DNA of 64,000 bases, from NCBI GenBank assembly GCA_001466705.2, contig LATX02000186.1, positions 558,001 through 622,000 on the forward strand. The letters are read 5' to 3'. This document shows, in pieces, positions 34,653 to 46,843 of this stretch. A program made the translations under genes and the position numbers. Under the pieces are notes generated by a model that was not told the origin of the DNA, did not search any database, and saw only the letters and a program-made list of their open reading frames with translations. This DNA comes from Moniliophthora roreri. Taxonomy: Eukaryota > Basidiomycota > Agaricomycetes > Agaricales > Marasmiaceae. The stretch's first letter is position 1. Every line of letters starts with the position of its first letter.

Positions 34653-36837
34653 ATGGCTGAGCAGGCCGAAGAAAAGAGAAACCCTGCTCTCGATGAGGCT
34701 TGGGAGAAGCTGTGGAAGGAGGTGGCGAGGTATGACGACGACATGGTAAAAAATTGGAAAGAGGACATCGATACCCTTCTCGTATTTGTGCGTGTACTTC
34801 CTTTTTACTTTGAATCCTTCTGATACCTCTCTGTGATAGGCTGGTCTGTTCTCTGCCGTAGTGACAGCGTTTGTCATTGAATCGTATCAGTGGTTAACAG
34901 AAGATCCCGGAGACGCAACAGTCATGCTTCTCACGCAGATTTCAATGCAGCTGAACGCCTCGCATACCATCCCAGAGAGAACACCATTCGAAGCAGATCC
35001 ATCCTCCATCCGAATTAATTGCGTTTGGTTCCTCAGTCTCATCTTCAGCCTGACCTCCGGGTTGTTTGCCCTGTTGTGTAAACAGTGGCTTCGAGAGCAC
35101 CAACGTGATACAACGACCACAACACCAGCAGAAGCCTTGGCACTTCGTCAACTGCGTCGAGAAAGTCTCGACAAGTGGGGTGTCCCGTCGTTTCTTTCGG
35201 CGCTTCCCATTCTCCTCGAGCTCGGCCTCCTTTGCTTTTTTGCCGGCATTTTGGATCTCCTTTGGTCACGGCACCATATCCCTTTCGCACTTTGCTTCGT
35301 TGCAGTTATGCTCAGCTCCGGATTATATTTCATCACCACACTTCTACCCACTCTGATCATTCCTAAAGATCAGCTCGTCGGACGGATCCTCAATACCAAA
35401 AAGACAATGACCTACCAGTTCATCTGTCCATATAAATCACCGCAAGCTTGGGTCATTTATCGTCTCTACTGCATGCTACTCAATGGCTTGCGAATGATAC
35501 CCCTCGCAAGGCGTTTTGTTAACCATTATATCACGATACAAGGCCTTTGGGATCAGGTTTGGAGGAGCCCTCTAGACTGGCCGTCCTTTGATCTCAAGGT
35601 GATCAGGCGATTTGACCAGCACGTATACCCCTTTTCCGAATCCCAACCCTTCAACCTCAAGGTATACGAATTACGCGCTTTGCAGTGGGCAGTGAAGCTG
35701 TTCCGAGATAGCCCATCGATGATCCCCCACCTTGAACGTATTCTAGGCACGCTGCAGCCTTCAGTCGCGATGTCTGCTGTCCTCAATCATTGGGATTTCA
35801 CAATGTGGGAAGACATAACCCCTTCAGATGTCTCGTTGAGGCTTAGACAACCCAGAGCGTTCTGGGCTTTGAAAAGGAAGGGCGATGGCGGACACATCTG
35901 GACTGTCTCTCTGCCTAAGATCAGGGACCCCATTCTTCATACCTCTGAAGGAATCAAACTTTTGTTTTGCCATCAGTATTGGTTGAAACTCGCTCGTGGC
36001 CACAGGGTCAATGTGGATCACCTATACCAATCAATCGAAAAGGTGCAATTGCAGATTCCGGGTCTTCATTTCGTCGTTCCGTTTGGTGTAGTCGATGTAC
36101 TGTGGACCCACGAAAATCCCTGGGTCCGTCGGAGGAGTTTACGCCTTCTTAGGTTCTTCACGCAACCCTGGAACTCCAAGTCGAGCACAGTGGACCAGGA
36201 GGAACGACACGATCTCGAACGTTTAGCGTTCGTGGTAGCCCTCACGAGGCATATCAATCGAACAGATTGTACCTCGGAGCTCTTGACCAGTCGTCGCGGA
36301 CACGAATTCATACGCTTTGTGAATAACCAAGTTGTCGTTCGCCGCTTGTACAAACGACGGGGATCGCGAGATTATGCGGAATCGCAAACAGCGTTGATGT
36401 CACAATGGAGCCAGGCGACTCGGAAGGCACGAGAAGTCGGAAAATTGCCTGGAGATTACTTCACATTGATACCTGATCGCCGGGTGGATCCGCCACCTTC
36501 AAATGTAACATATCCCGACATCCGGTATTCAGTTGACACTATTCAAGAAACCAACCAATTCCCGTCACTTGTCCGTGCAGCTATACGAATGCTTCGTTCG
36601 CCAACTCATCCACGTCATGCACGTATCGCGGACTCAGACAGCGCTCAACTCGATGTAACCCCAGAAGGATACAGCGACCCTCGAATTGACCCTATCAACG
36701 TCGGAGAGGACGATATAAATGTTGTAGATGGTAACCCTGGACTGGGTGACGTGGATGAGAGTGATACTGTCGAGCTTGGTTTGCCGAGGGAACCTGGTCA
36801 ACAGGGGGTTGGAATTCCTGCCGACGAGCATGTATAA
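34653..36837 (+). CDS. DUF6535-domain membrane protein (copy 2, intact)
   Basis: Two exons, 34653-34787 and 34840-36837, phase 0, 710 aa. N-terminal helix WEKLWKEVARYDDDMVKNWK then EDIDTLLVF, with the intron at the family position. Four predicted TM helices follow: AGLFSAVVTAFVIESYQW, NCVWFLSLIFSLTSGLFALL, SALPILLELGLLCFFAGILD, FALCFVAVMLSSGLYFITTL. The soluble region contains YQFICPYKSPQAW, LKVYELRALQWAVKLFRDSP and LHFVVPFGVVDVLWTHEN. The C-terminus is acidic and low-complexity (GEDDINVVDGNPGLGDVDES). Function unknown; membrane location inferred from the helices. Confidence 0.87.
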
Positions 36838-37135
36838 AGGTAGCGCGGTGTTTATGCTTACGGGAGCTTTGAACGCCAATATCCGTGTTCGTCGTTAGAA
36901 GAAGCGAAGTGGAGTTAGGTTGATGGTTGGACCCAGATTGCAGCATCGATAGAACACGAGCCTTGACACCGTTCGCACACACGCCGAAACATTTGCACCA
37001 ACTATGCTACATGCAGAGCATCTGGAGCGTATTGTATGGTGGCACGACGTGATCAGGTACATAAGTAGTCATTATAATGACCCAATTAGACTGTGCCAGT
37101 AGTCATTGAGACCCCAAAGTATAATAACCAGCACT

Positions 37136-38400
37136 CTACGCCTTACTCTCAATCTCACCCAATATCATCGTTCCATCTTTACTCGCCGTAAGTACTGTGA
37201 AGGGTATAGTTTAGCGAAGAACAACGGAAGAAATGGTAAGAAAGACATACGGATAGGTTCTCTCGGATGAAAGTCAACAGCTGTCACCGTTCCTTTGTGA
37301 CCTGGTAACTGTGCTTCTCGTTAGCACACGCCAACGACACGAAATGAAACTGGCGCACCTTATACTCCACTCTACCACTCTCTACCTCCCAAACACACAC
37401 CATACGATCTGCACCTCCAACAGCTACACGCTTTCCACCGTCGTCTTTGGACCACGCGCCTCTGAGTAGGGTGTTCTCAAACCCAGCGGGAGCACCGTAC
37501 AAGGAACGGTATATCCGATTTGGTAATGCGGAGAAAGGACGTATGTCGTGGATTAAGGTTATTGAAGATAATGACGGTGAGAGGAGGTAGTTCCCGTCTG
37601 GAGAAACGGAAAGAGAGGTTGGTGTATCGGTATGTCCTGATAGAGCGTATTGCTCCTGGTAGCTTCGTATATCGTACACCTAGAGACAGACCCATGAGGA
37701 AAAGGTATTCAAGAGAGAGAGGCGTAACCGAACGTACGTGAATAAGGTTGTCCAACGCCCCAACGAAAATTTGATCGCCTCCTGCGCTGAATTTGACTGC
37801 TGTAACTGGACAGCCTACGGTGATTTCACCGACTTTTTCCTTTGAGCCCTCATACCCTCCCTCCCAAATACGAACAGTCCCGTCGTCTGAACCTGTCGCA
37901 AGCAACTCTTGACCCCCTCCAACCAATGTCCGATCCAAGGTATTGATGATCTCTTTATGTGCTCGAATTTTCCGAACGCGTGAACCGTCCTTGGTATCTG
38001 TAAAGACAAGCATGTGGTCTGCCGACACGGTATAAATAAGGGGTTCGGTGAGCGACCATTGAAGGTCTGTGATAGCTGCCTTGTGCAGATTTTGCAACAA
38101 GGCATAATTGGTGTTTGGTGGGTAAGTTCTCCACATAGATACACTTCTATCCGCCGACGCTGATGCTACCGACTGTCCATCCGGGCTGAAACGTGTAGAA
38201 AGGATTTCGCCTGAATGTGCGCCAGCGAGAGAGACAATTGGGCTCTCAAGACCAGAGGTTCGTTGAACGGTCCGGATGAGGCCTTTTTCGCCGGCTTTTC
38301 CAGAGGAAGAGATGGCAATTTGGTTTTGAGGTTCAGGTGTCGCACGCTGGCGTTTGACGAGCTGGCCAGCGCCAGGAGGTGAAGAGGATCGTTTCGACAT
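37136..38400 (-). CDS. U5 snRNP 40 kDa-type WD40 protein (spliceosome component)
   Basis: Four exons: 38400-37738, 37679-37359, 37308-37251, 37194-37136; 366 aa. The N-terminus GAGQLVKRQR and seven WD40 repeats match the SNRNP40/Spf38 family: ILSTRFSPDGQSVASASADR, ATGSDDGTVRIWE, QIFVGALDNLIHVYDIR, and DIRPF in repeat 6 (human RPFAP region). The last repeat is LPGHKGTVTAVDFHPREPI then TASKDGTMILGEIE. In known homologues this protein binds Prp8 in the U5 particle. The start is the ATG directly before SKRSSSPPG. A conserved single-copy gene, it serves as an island between variable families. Confidence 0.88.
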
Positions 38401-38649
38401 TTTAGTTCGGAGGAAAGGGTATTTTGATGGAAACTCTGGATGAGGCGAATCGTTCACACAACGATCACCGCGTCGCGACTTGGTCCCATTTCGTGAGTTC
38501 AGTCATGCTCTACACATTCTGTGTTCTTGATGCTTGTACAGGTCTCAGCCAACGCTGTGGACATTGGGGCAATTTCACGCAGAGTCTTTCGTACTTCTGC
38601 CCAGAAGCTACTCCGTTCTCGCTTGGGTTGATGAACTGAGGAAGACAGG

Positions 38650-40745
38650 AATGCGATGGATGCGGTGTTTTTCTTGCAAGAGGTTGCCAGACATGACGTA
38701 CGGAATATCATCCTTTCATTCCAAAATACTCAGTACTAACACTAAGCAGCCCTATATACTAGATCCTTTTCTACCGCCGTCCGAGTTGGCAGAAAACGTG
38801 GTGAAGAGATGAGACCGACACGGACGAAGTCATGAGAGAAATGCTAGACAAAGATTCCGCAGACACCACTGTTGCACTCCTCACCCAGTTAATCTCAGTG
38901 CAGGTCGCAATCTGCCTCCTCCGAGCCCACCCAATTCAAACCAGCTGCATCGTCTATCCACATCGACATCTTTTGATTTCTTAGCTTCATCTTCAGCCTC
39001 ACGTCTACGCTTTTCGGCGTGCTGTGTAAGCAGTGGGTGCAAGAATTACCAGCGAACATAATAACCCTAACGCCAGGAGAAGCTCTGGTGCTCCGCCAGC
39101 TGCGCCAAGACAACTTTGAAAAGTGGGGAGCGTCGTTCCTATCGGCGCTACTTATCCTTCTCGAGGTCGCTCTGCTATTCTTCTTTGTCGGTATTTTGGA
39201 TCTACTGTGGAATCGGCATCCTGTTCTACTTGCAATTTGCTTCGTGCGGGGATTGTATCCCTTCACCACACTGTTGCCCACTCTAGCGGTTCCGAGGGAT
39301 CAGAGGATTAATATTCTCTATAATCACTTCAATCAGCTGACATACCAATTCATCCGCCCATACAAATCACCTCAGGCATTGTTAGTATGTCGACTATCCA
39401 GCACACTCCTACGTCCTTTGCTCGGAATTCCGGCTATCAACGACTTCCTCCGCCAAAAAGCTCGACGCTTCTGGGATCACATTAAGTCGCCGGCACCAGA
39501 TTGGTCGTCTTTCGACCTCTGGGTAGTCAGACAGTTTGACCAGGACCTTTATTGGTGTACGAGGTGCACGGGGCAGTCACAATGTTCCGTGATAGCCCTT
39601 CAGTGATCCTGCACCTTCAGAATGTCTTGGGAACGATTCCTAGTCTTGGGCAGGTGGGATCGTACGATGTGGAAAGCTATCTCGATGCAGGATGTCGAGG
39701 ATGACCTCAGATTTCCAATTCCAGACCCTTTGCTTAACCCGACTATTTGACATCCTATCCTTCAACAACCTGGGGGGATCAATTTGTTGTTCCACCACCA
39801 CCAGTACTGGGCGAAGATGGTTGCACATCCCTTTCTAGATGATTACACCCTCGGCGCGCTTCTTGATTCAATGAAACGTGCAGATATACAGCGTTCCACC
39901 GGCCTCCGTTTTGTCATCCTGTTCCCCGTAGTTGATGCACTGTGGACACATGAAGAGCCAACCGTTTGTGCGGAGAGTCTCGCACTACTCTCACTCTTCG
40001 AGGAATCTTGGAAATCATGCCCAGGTTATGACGAGCGACGGGCTTTCATGTGAGCACTTGCAGATCATATCAACTGCAAAGATCGTGCCCCGGCGTTGTT
40101 GGCGAGTAAACGTGGGCATGCATTTATTCGTTTTCATTCATAACGAGGCCACCACGCGACGATTTATCATTTACTTCCCTTTCGGTGGTTTCGGGGACAC
40201 ATGGTCTCAAGCAATCCAAAGGGCACAAGAAGTTGGGGGCTTGTCTTCCGACTACTTGGCACCAATTCCCGGAAATCGGTGGGATGGTCCACCTACACTA
40301 CCAAACCTAGATCCTGTCCGATACTCTATAGAGACCGAACAAGATGTACAGGTTCGTAACGAAGGGGTATTGGATATTGTGACTTTGAACGGTGCGAATG
40401 ATCCTTTTGGAGTTGGTCCGTCAGATAGGGAACACGTTCGTCGTTCACGGAACTTCAATTTTGATGGCAATGACAAGAGTTCGCTAGGGAGTCGCGTTAT
40501 TGGTTCATCAGGCAACATAGTCCAAGATCATGAACCTGGAATGGATGGTGTAGGGCGGACGGGCAGGAAGACTCCACTGCAGATGATGACGATGCTAATT
40601 GTATGGACGAGGGTAATGCGCAGCCTTGGCTAGGGAAGGGTGATAACGTAAAGGAGCTGGATGCAGACGAGCGAACAGATGGCATACTTGGCGATAGTGA
40701 TAACGTTGGAGACGTCCGTGGTGATAGTGACAGCCTTCGCAGGTA
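38650..40745 (+). pseudogene. DUF6535 gene, broken
   Basis: Relics of the first exon (LQEVARHD, near 38690), of TM1-following DSADTTVALLTQLISVQV (38846-38900), of TM2 (FGVLCKQWVQE), TM3 (SALLILLEVALLFFFVGILD), YQFIRPYKSPQA, SSFDLWVVRQFDQ, VELRAVH-like and LRFVILFPVVDALWTHEEP, and the C-terminus DPVRYSIETEQD ... DEGNAQPW. The parts lie in all three frames with several frameshifts and a stop (LNPTI then TGA, 39747). Closest to the copy at 61270-63845, to judge by shared C-terminal wording (EGNAQ, GPSDREHVR). Confidence 0.85.
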
Positions 40746-41330
40746 GGCTTCTCCCACATTTTTCGCTGCAGGGATGTTCAAGCAGACTGATGTAATGATG
40801 CTAGCCTCGGGTGACGCGCATTCAGCATCCAGAACAGTTCGACGCCGAACAGTCACTCGACCACCGCCCACATATATCATAGCACACGATACTAATGTGA
40901 GGAATCGGTGCTTGCATTTCTGTCATGTGCGTAGTTAATCTGGCTTTATAGGTAGCTTGAACTGTGTTCATTCGAACGCGGTGGATCTTGCGCCTATATC
41001 TGCTCTTCGCGGTAGGCTTCAGAGCTTCGTGGTTTAGAACCAGTAGGCTCATTGCGAGCCGCAGGGTCGCATTCGATAGTAGCATCACCGGAGGCACTGG
41101 TATCGATGAGAGTCCCCGACTCCTAGAGGAGGGTCTTGTCAGGGAGATCAGTTCAAATTACCGTATAGCTTCGGTGAAATCTGTAACAAGTGCAAATAAG
41201 AGGCTGTGCCATCCGCCCGAGGCCTGCATCTGAGTCGAACGATTTCAATCCAAGTTGCCGTGAACAGTCATGTCGAAAGAAAAGCCAGCGCTGACATATG
41301 TGAAGAGCAGCATTCCGAATTTCTATTACA
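40746..41330. other. Intergenic, nothing identified
   Basis: 3' flank of the DUF6535 pseudogene. No gene or repeat recognised. Confidence 0.45.
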
Positions 41331-42117
41331 TTGCCGTCCATCATATACCTCGAAAATGACCAGGAAGACCAAAATTCCGATAGTGAAAGTGTCGGAACCC
41401 TTTCGACCACAATCACCGATATACCTGACCTCCAGCCGTCAGTCACTGGCGAAGGCCAAAATCTACCGCCTCCATACAAATCCCGTTCCACTTCTCCTCC
41501 CGGACGTCGCCATGACATGGATTCCACTCACAGGATCGTCGAATCAACACTACACGCCTCCCCCAGCGCTCCGAACCTCCGTAACGTACATTATCTACTT
41601 TGCAGAAAACCCTGAAACAAATGAAACTATCCAAGGTCTACGAACCTGGTAAGCCATTATACAATATCCCTTGACCTATCACTTACAAAACCACCAACAG
41701 GACCAGTGGAAATGGTCGCCTTCCTTCTAATGATCACAACCTTCTACCTGAAGGTTTTCAGGGTGTAGTAAAGATGTTCCAAAACACACTGTGGCAATGA
41801 AATACGATCATGAACTCAAACAATCTGGAATCTACGAGCTTCTTCGATTACCATGTAACAGAGATGGGACTGTTCATTATATAGTAAAAAAAGGAGTCAA
41901 ACCCAATGTCTACAGTACAAAGTATGTCATTTCCAATCCTCCAATACTGATGCTAACAGAATGTAAAGGCATGACTTGATCACGGTCAGCCTGTGATATC
42001 GAGGCAGAAATGTAATGTGTTATACAGGACCATACAACGGTGCTGCAGAAATCTTTAACAGTCTCAAACGAAGTGATGCATTGGAAATATACAACGACCT
42101 GGACGACAATGACTTCT
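41331..42117 (+). other. Possible multi-exon gene of unknown family
   Basis: Several adjacent protein-like stretches lie on one strand: hydrophilic LENDQEDQNSDSESVGTLST ... PPPYKSRSTSPPGRRHD (41331-41580), EGFQGVVK (41750), VAMKYDHELKQSGIYELLRL then PCNRDGTVHYIVKKGV (41785-41930), and GPYNGAAEIFNSLKRSDALE then IYNDLDDNDF with a stop at about 42117. Plausible GT-AG introns occur (for example 41649-41700), but I could not find one splice set that joins them all. It may be a small gene or a decayed one; function unknown. Confidence 0.35.
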
Positions 42118-43271
42118 AAAACCCTAACGATACCCTTTCCTGTTTCTTGACTTCTTGCATCATGTACCGCGTTCATCTTCTTATCTGGGAACACTATCAT
42201 GCACGTCTTCACCTGCCCCCCCTTTTCCTCCTCTCGGACTATACAGGTCATCCAAGTTTCTCATGTATATAAAAAATGTCACCATATAATATCAGCTTTC
42301 GAGTGCCACTTTCCTTAAACCTTAAGTTAAAGGAGTCGGGGATGCGCCCTCCTGGCGCGTTACGATCTTCTTACTGTCATTCCGGAAAACGCGAGGTCAT
42401 GTCATCATAAATCGTAGTAGCTATGTAGCCTAGCCTACATACGACAGAGGCCTTTCCATAGGTTCGGATCCCCATTAGTTGACGATAACAAGGTTGTTTC
42501 CTCGTGCACGTACGAGAGCAGATTACTAAACGTTCAGGACGTCTGGAACCGGGTCCTTTCTGATACGGTGTTGTACCGAAGAGTCTTGTTCGACGCTGCG
42601 AGTGCTTTGAAAGCATGCACCTGTCATCGAGATGCGAAATGGTATGAATTCGAGCCGATGACGGGTAGATCAGACGAAGGAACCTTGGAAATGTGGTATT
42701 AGACGGCTGAGGATGTCTGTTCGACTGCAGACCGCACCTCGCATTTCGTGCATCATCATCATCGTTTCCGTGCCTGACTGTGCCTAAGCTGTAAGAGCCA
42801 TGTGCTGGCCATGTGCCATGTGCCGTCGTAAATTCTTGCCGTCGAGGCAATCGATTGATTCGATTCCTTCGCTTCCTTCGCTAAGTTCGCTTCCCCAAAC
42901 CGTGTCGACCACGTTAATAATGACCATCCTTTACAACGAACAAGCACTAGAATGGTTCTGCTACCATTCTGCGATCATACAGGAGTGGCGTCATGCCCAT
43001 TCGTCTCTCCCACGGCCGTCAAACTGCGTCATAATCTCTTCCAGCGACTTGCCAACTTGGGCAGCCAACGTGTTCGGAGCATAGAGTAGCAGCACTCGAG
43101 TCTCTGCACATTTTGAGCGATTTGTGGCGGGAAGCTTTTGGACTTCGACTCTCATCATCATTGTCCTATCGTCTTCTTGCTTGCTGCACAGAGCGGTCAG
43201 TACACAATTCTCCTAAAGTCGATATTCAATTCTGACTGATATCGATGTACCAGAGGTTCAAATCATCCACC
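42118..43271. other. Intergenic, nothing identified
   Basis: About 1.1 kb. Short frames on both strands look like chance, including a low-complexity one over tccttcgcttccttcgc near 42870. Confidence 0.45.
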
Positions 43272-44879
43272 ATGAATCACCCATCGTCGGGCTTGAAAGC
43301 TCCACGGCCTTATCGTCCACTTACAACCCCTAATCGCGCCTGGGAGGTCCAGAAGCTCCTTCGTACCACAGTTTCATTGCCTAGTCGAAACACCATCGCA
43401 AAGTATCTTATCGACGCCGAGCTTGACATGAAATTATACGAAGCTGAGCTTAATCGTTACAAGGCGGAGATATTGGCATTGGAGAATAGATGGAGTAGTC
43501 TGCGGAAATTGTCGGAGAGGTGTCGAGGTTTACTAGCCCCTATTCACAGGATGCCGCCAGAGATTCTGACGGCAATATTCACACATTGTTGTGAATGCAA
43601 CGAGTTGACAGCCAAAGTCCCACCGCCTGCCATAGTTCTATCCATGGTATGTGGGCAATGGAGGGAGCTGTTACTCTCCACTCCGCATTTATGGGCTTCT
43701 ATGAATCTTCATATCTTGGAAGGACAGGATCACTCCAAGTTAAGACCCCTCACGGAGTTGTTCATGACACGGTCTTCCTCGCAGCCGTTGAGGCTTTACA
43801 TGACGGTTGATCTCCATGTTCCGGCTGCGATTGTGAGCTCTGCCTTGGAAGAACTTATAAAGACTTCTTCCCGGTGGCAGTCGCTCAGACTCTCTCTGAA
43901 TACCTCTGTCGCCCAGGAATACGGTCTGGAGACGATCCGCGGAAAACTCCCTTTACTTGAATCTCTACATCTCGACGCGATCCGGATATGGGATGATCCC
44001 GACGATGCAACATTTGATCTTTTCGAGGATTGTCCTTCCCTTAATTCCGTCGTGCTGGATGGCCCGGATCGGTTCTACGAGCGTATTGTGTTGCCCTTTC
44101 ATCGTCTCCAGTCATTCACGTATGGCTACGGGAATGCGAGGGCGGCGCTGTCGCGTATGTCTCTATGCGACAATCTCCGAGATGCAGAACTCTCTTGCGT
44201 AGGCGAGCTACCTCATCACGAGGGCCAGATCGTCAATGAAACTGTGCGCAATCTGACTGTAGTGGCTTGCCTATCGCATGATGTACCGGCCGTGTACAAG
44301 CATCTCACTCTTCCCCATCTCTCATCGATGCAGCTCCAGGGAATATCCTCCGAGGAGCCCCAACAAGGATTTCGATGGCAGGAAAATCCCCTTGTAGATT
44401 TCTTCATCCGATCGTCGTGTACTCTGACTTCACTCACCCTCAAGTGGTTACGCATCACCGATTATCAGGTTATAGCTGTACTTCAGCTACTGCCGACGCT
44501 TGAGAGTCTTACCATCGAGGAATGCCACGACTCACGCTACCCCCAGTATGGGTCTAGCCTCACTGCTATCGTTACTCCAGCTCTTTTGAACAGCCTTTCC
44601 ATCGATCCATTCCCATCGAACCCACATATCTTACCTCACCTCGCCGATCTCTCGCTGACAGCCCATCTTGATTCTCTCGACCAAGCAGCTTTGCTGAATG
44701 TCGTGGCTTCTAGATGGCTACCAGATCCGGATTTCTCCAGGGAGCTGGGCGTTACCTGTTTACAATCCTTTACACTTGGTCTCATTGGGAAGGATAGTGA
44801 TTACAGTTCGTTTGGTTCTCTTGAATTTTTCAGGGGTGTAGGCTTGCGCACTGTTGTTTCGCATATTAGAAAATCTTGA
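43272..44879 (+). CDS. F-box protein with N-terminal coiled coil (intact, intronless)
   Basis: One exon. The Met at 43272 (MNHPSSGLKAP) is preferred; an in-frame Met at 43245 would add nine residues. About 535 aa. A short coiled coil (KYLIDAELDMKLYEAELNRY ... ENRWSSLRKLSERC) precedes the F-box LLAPIHRMPPEILTAIFTHC, then VLSMVCGQWRELLLSTPHLW. LRR-like repeats follow to the C-terminus (LPLLESLHLDAI; LPTLESLTIEECH). This 'coiled coil + MPPEIL F-box' build is very common in mushroom fungi. SCF adaptor role is inferred; substrate unknown. Confidence 0.85.
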   Translation: MNHPSSGLKAPRPYRPLTTPNRAWEVQKLLRTTVSLPSRNTIAKYLIDAELDMKLYEAELNRYKAEILALENRWSSLRKLSERCRGLLAPIHRMPPEILTAIFTHCCECNELTAKVPPPAIVLSMVCGQWRELLLSTPHLWASMNLHILEGQDHSKLRPLTELFMTRSSSQPLRLYMTVDLHVPAAIVSSALEELIKTSSRWQSLRLSLNTSVAQEYGLETIRGKLPLLESLHLDAIRIWDDPDDATFDLFEDCPSLNSVVLDGPDRFYERIVLPFHRLQSFTYGYGNARAALSRMSLCDNLRDAELSCVGELPHHEGQIVNETVRNLTVVACLSHDVPAVYKHLTLPHLSSMQLQGISSEEPQQGFRWQENPLVDFFIRSSCTLTSLTLKWLRITDYQVIAVLQLLPTLESLTIEECHDSRYPQYGSSLTAIVTPALLNSLSIDPFPSNPHILPHLADLSLTAHLDSLDQAALLNVVASRWLPDPDFSRELGVTCLQSFTLGLIGKDSDYSSFGSLEFFRGVGLRTVVSHIRKS

Positions 44880-46843
44880 TGTTCTCTTTGGAAATGTACA
44901 ACCAGTATTTTGTAACTCATGAAAATGCCATGACAATAACAGGTCACATAACCATGAACCCCCATCATGGAGCTTGAAAGAGTCATTAGCGGTGAAGAAG
45001 CTCCTTTGAAATACATTTCGCTATCTGATGGAAACACCCTGCCAAAACGAATACAAGGTCGTACAAAGCTGGAATCAATCAGCGTAATACGGAGTATGTA
45101 ATTTGTAGAAGATACGGAGAGATGTCGGTTGTTGCTGTCTCCCCTTGTAGAATGCCGCCGATGATTCTGAAGGGGCCTTCACATATTGTTGAACTACGCC
45201 GTGATCGCTCTTGAGATCTCCCCAGCCTTTTCCATTTTCAGTTGGCTCTCACCGTGCTGGTGAATCTGGGATGAAGTTGAGCCGCTACTTAATAGTGAAG
45301 GCGCGTCTCGGCCTTCTCCATGATTTACTTTGTGCCTTCCTGAAGCTGTTCAAGTGTCGCACCATTTTGTAATCCGCCAATGAACAATAGAAGTGTAATG
45401 CTATCAGTATTGTCATCGCGGTAGTTCTCGAGGAGTTGGACTGGTTTGCTATGGCGCTCTGTCCCCGCGTACTCCCCTTGCGGCGTAAAAGGTTTGTACC
45501 GTTAACTGAACTAATCCGAACCAGCGTGGCTGCAAGCTAAGTGAGCTTCTTTGAACAGAAGTTCTGGTGAACAGCTCACGTAGCAACTAAAAACAAACTT
45601 CAGTAGCTAACCCGAGAATGCTGGGAATCAAAGACTACTGACGTCATCAAAGAGCAGCTCGTTCTGGGGCATTCAAGAAGTTGAACGTCGAATTGCAAGA
45701 GTAGTCTTGAGTGAGAGGGGCGGCACCAGGAAATCGCCGAAATACTCTCCACTTTCAACCACCTTCACAACTCTCTGGCTGACCAAATCTGTAATTCGCG
45801 AGCATAAGAACACTAGTAGAAGATCTTTGGACGACTGACTTTTTAGTCGAAAATCGTGATTTGCTGCAATCCAGTCAACTACAACCGCAAGTTATCATGC
45901 TGACCGAAGCTTTATTATACAACCAGATGAAGATATTGAGATGGGCAGAACAGCTGGCATCAAGGGTGAAAGTTATCGAAAGTGAGTCGAAAGTGCCATC
46001 CTGATGGCCCCTCAACGACGCCTTCGAAATCGGCGATGAACCGCGCTATACGTTTGCGTGTGAGGACGGACGTTCCGTTCTGCGAGCTCATTAGTTTGAG
46101 AATGCAACATCTGGGGGATCAAATCATGTCAGTGCGAATGACGATGTGGCATACTTCATTTCCTATTCCAGGCTGTTAAAGCGACATTCCAAAATGGCTC
46201 AACAAATCGCTTCAAAACAACGCCGGCTAGATCAATCTCCAAACTGGTGGGTTTTGTGTCGAGGAATCCGAAAGGATCGCGGAATTACAGTTCACAGAAT
46301 CCTGTAGTTCGGCCGTGTAGGCATGATGAGCTTAAGTCTTGTGCCACCTCAGCGTCTTCGTATGATGACGAATTCTCCATCGTAACAGTTTCTTTTGATT
46401 GTAAATTGACGTCCAAAATAGACCGTTGAGTTGAGTGCTTGGAGTGGTTCAGAATGCCAGTGACCTGAATACTGTTCGGATCCGCAGCCTGCTGGTGGAT
46501 GATTCTTGTGTTACGTGTAATACAACTTGAATTCGATTGGGGTGATCAACTGGAGTCTAAGCTCGGTGCCACTTGGGTTTCTCAAGCTTTGTCGAGTTCG
46601 GATTTGGCGGTAAGCGACATGTGGATTAGCAGGGTTGAAACAGGAGTTTGGCGATGGCGGTGAGAACAAAATTGGAAAGCTTCAAGCCGCGGCGCGTCCC
46701 CTCGCGAGTGCAGTACCACGTGTCAGACGTTGAAGTACTTTGCGGCTTTTGGAACAATGCATTATGGGGGGCGAAAAAAAAAAAGTCTGATAGCCCATTC
46801 ACAGTATACAGTAGTAGTAGTATCGTACAGATGAAATAAATCT
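44880..46843. other. Intergenic region with an F-box fragment
   Basis: 45105-45200 resembles the F-box region of the upstream gene (RMPP..IL..IFTHC wording, at DNA level gaatgccgccgatgattctg against gatgccgccagagattctga). It is a fragment of a duplicated copy. The rest holds no gene that I recognise; an A-tract lies at 46784. Confidence 0.45.

Noticed and set aside
45105..45200. F-box fragment as a separate gene
   Set aside because: Only about 95 bp of similarity with no flanking coding frame; reported as a fragment within the intergenic region.
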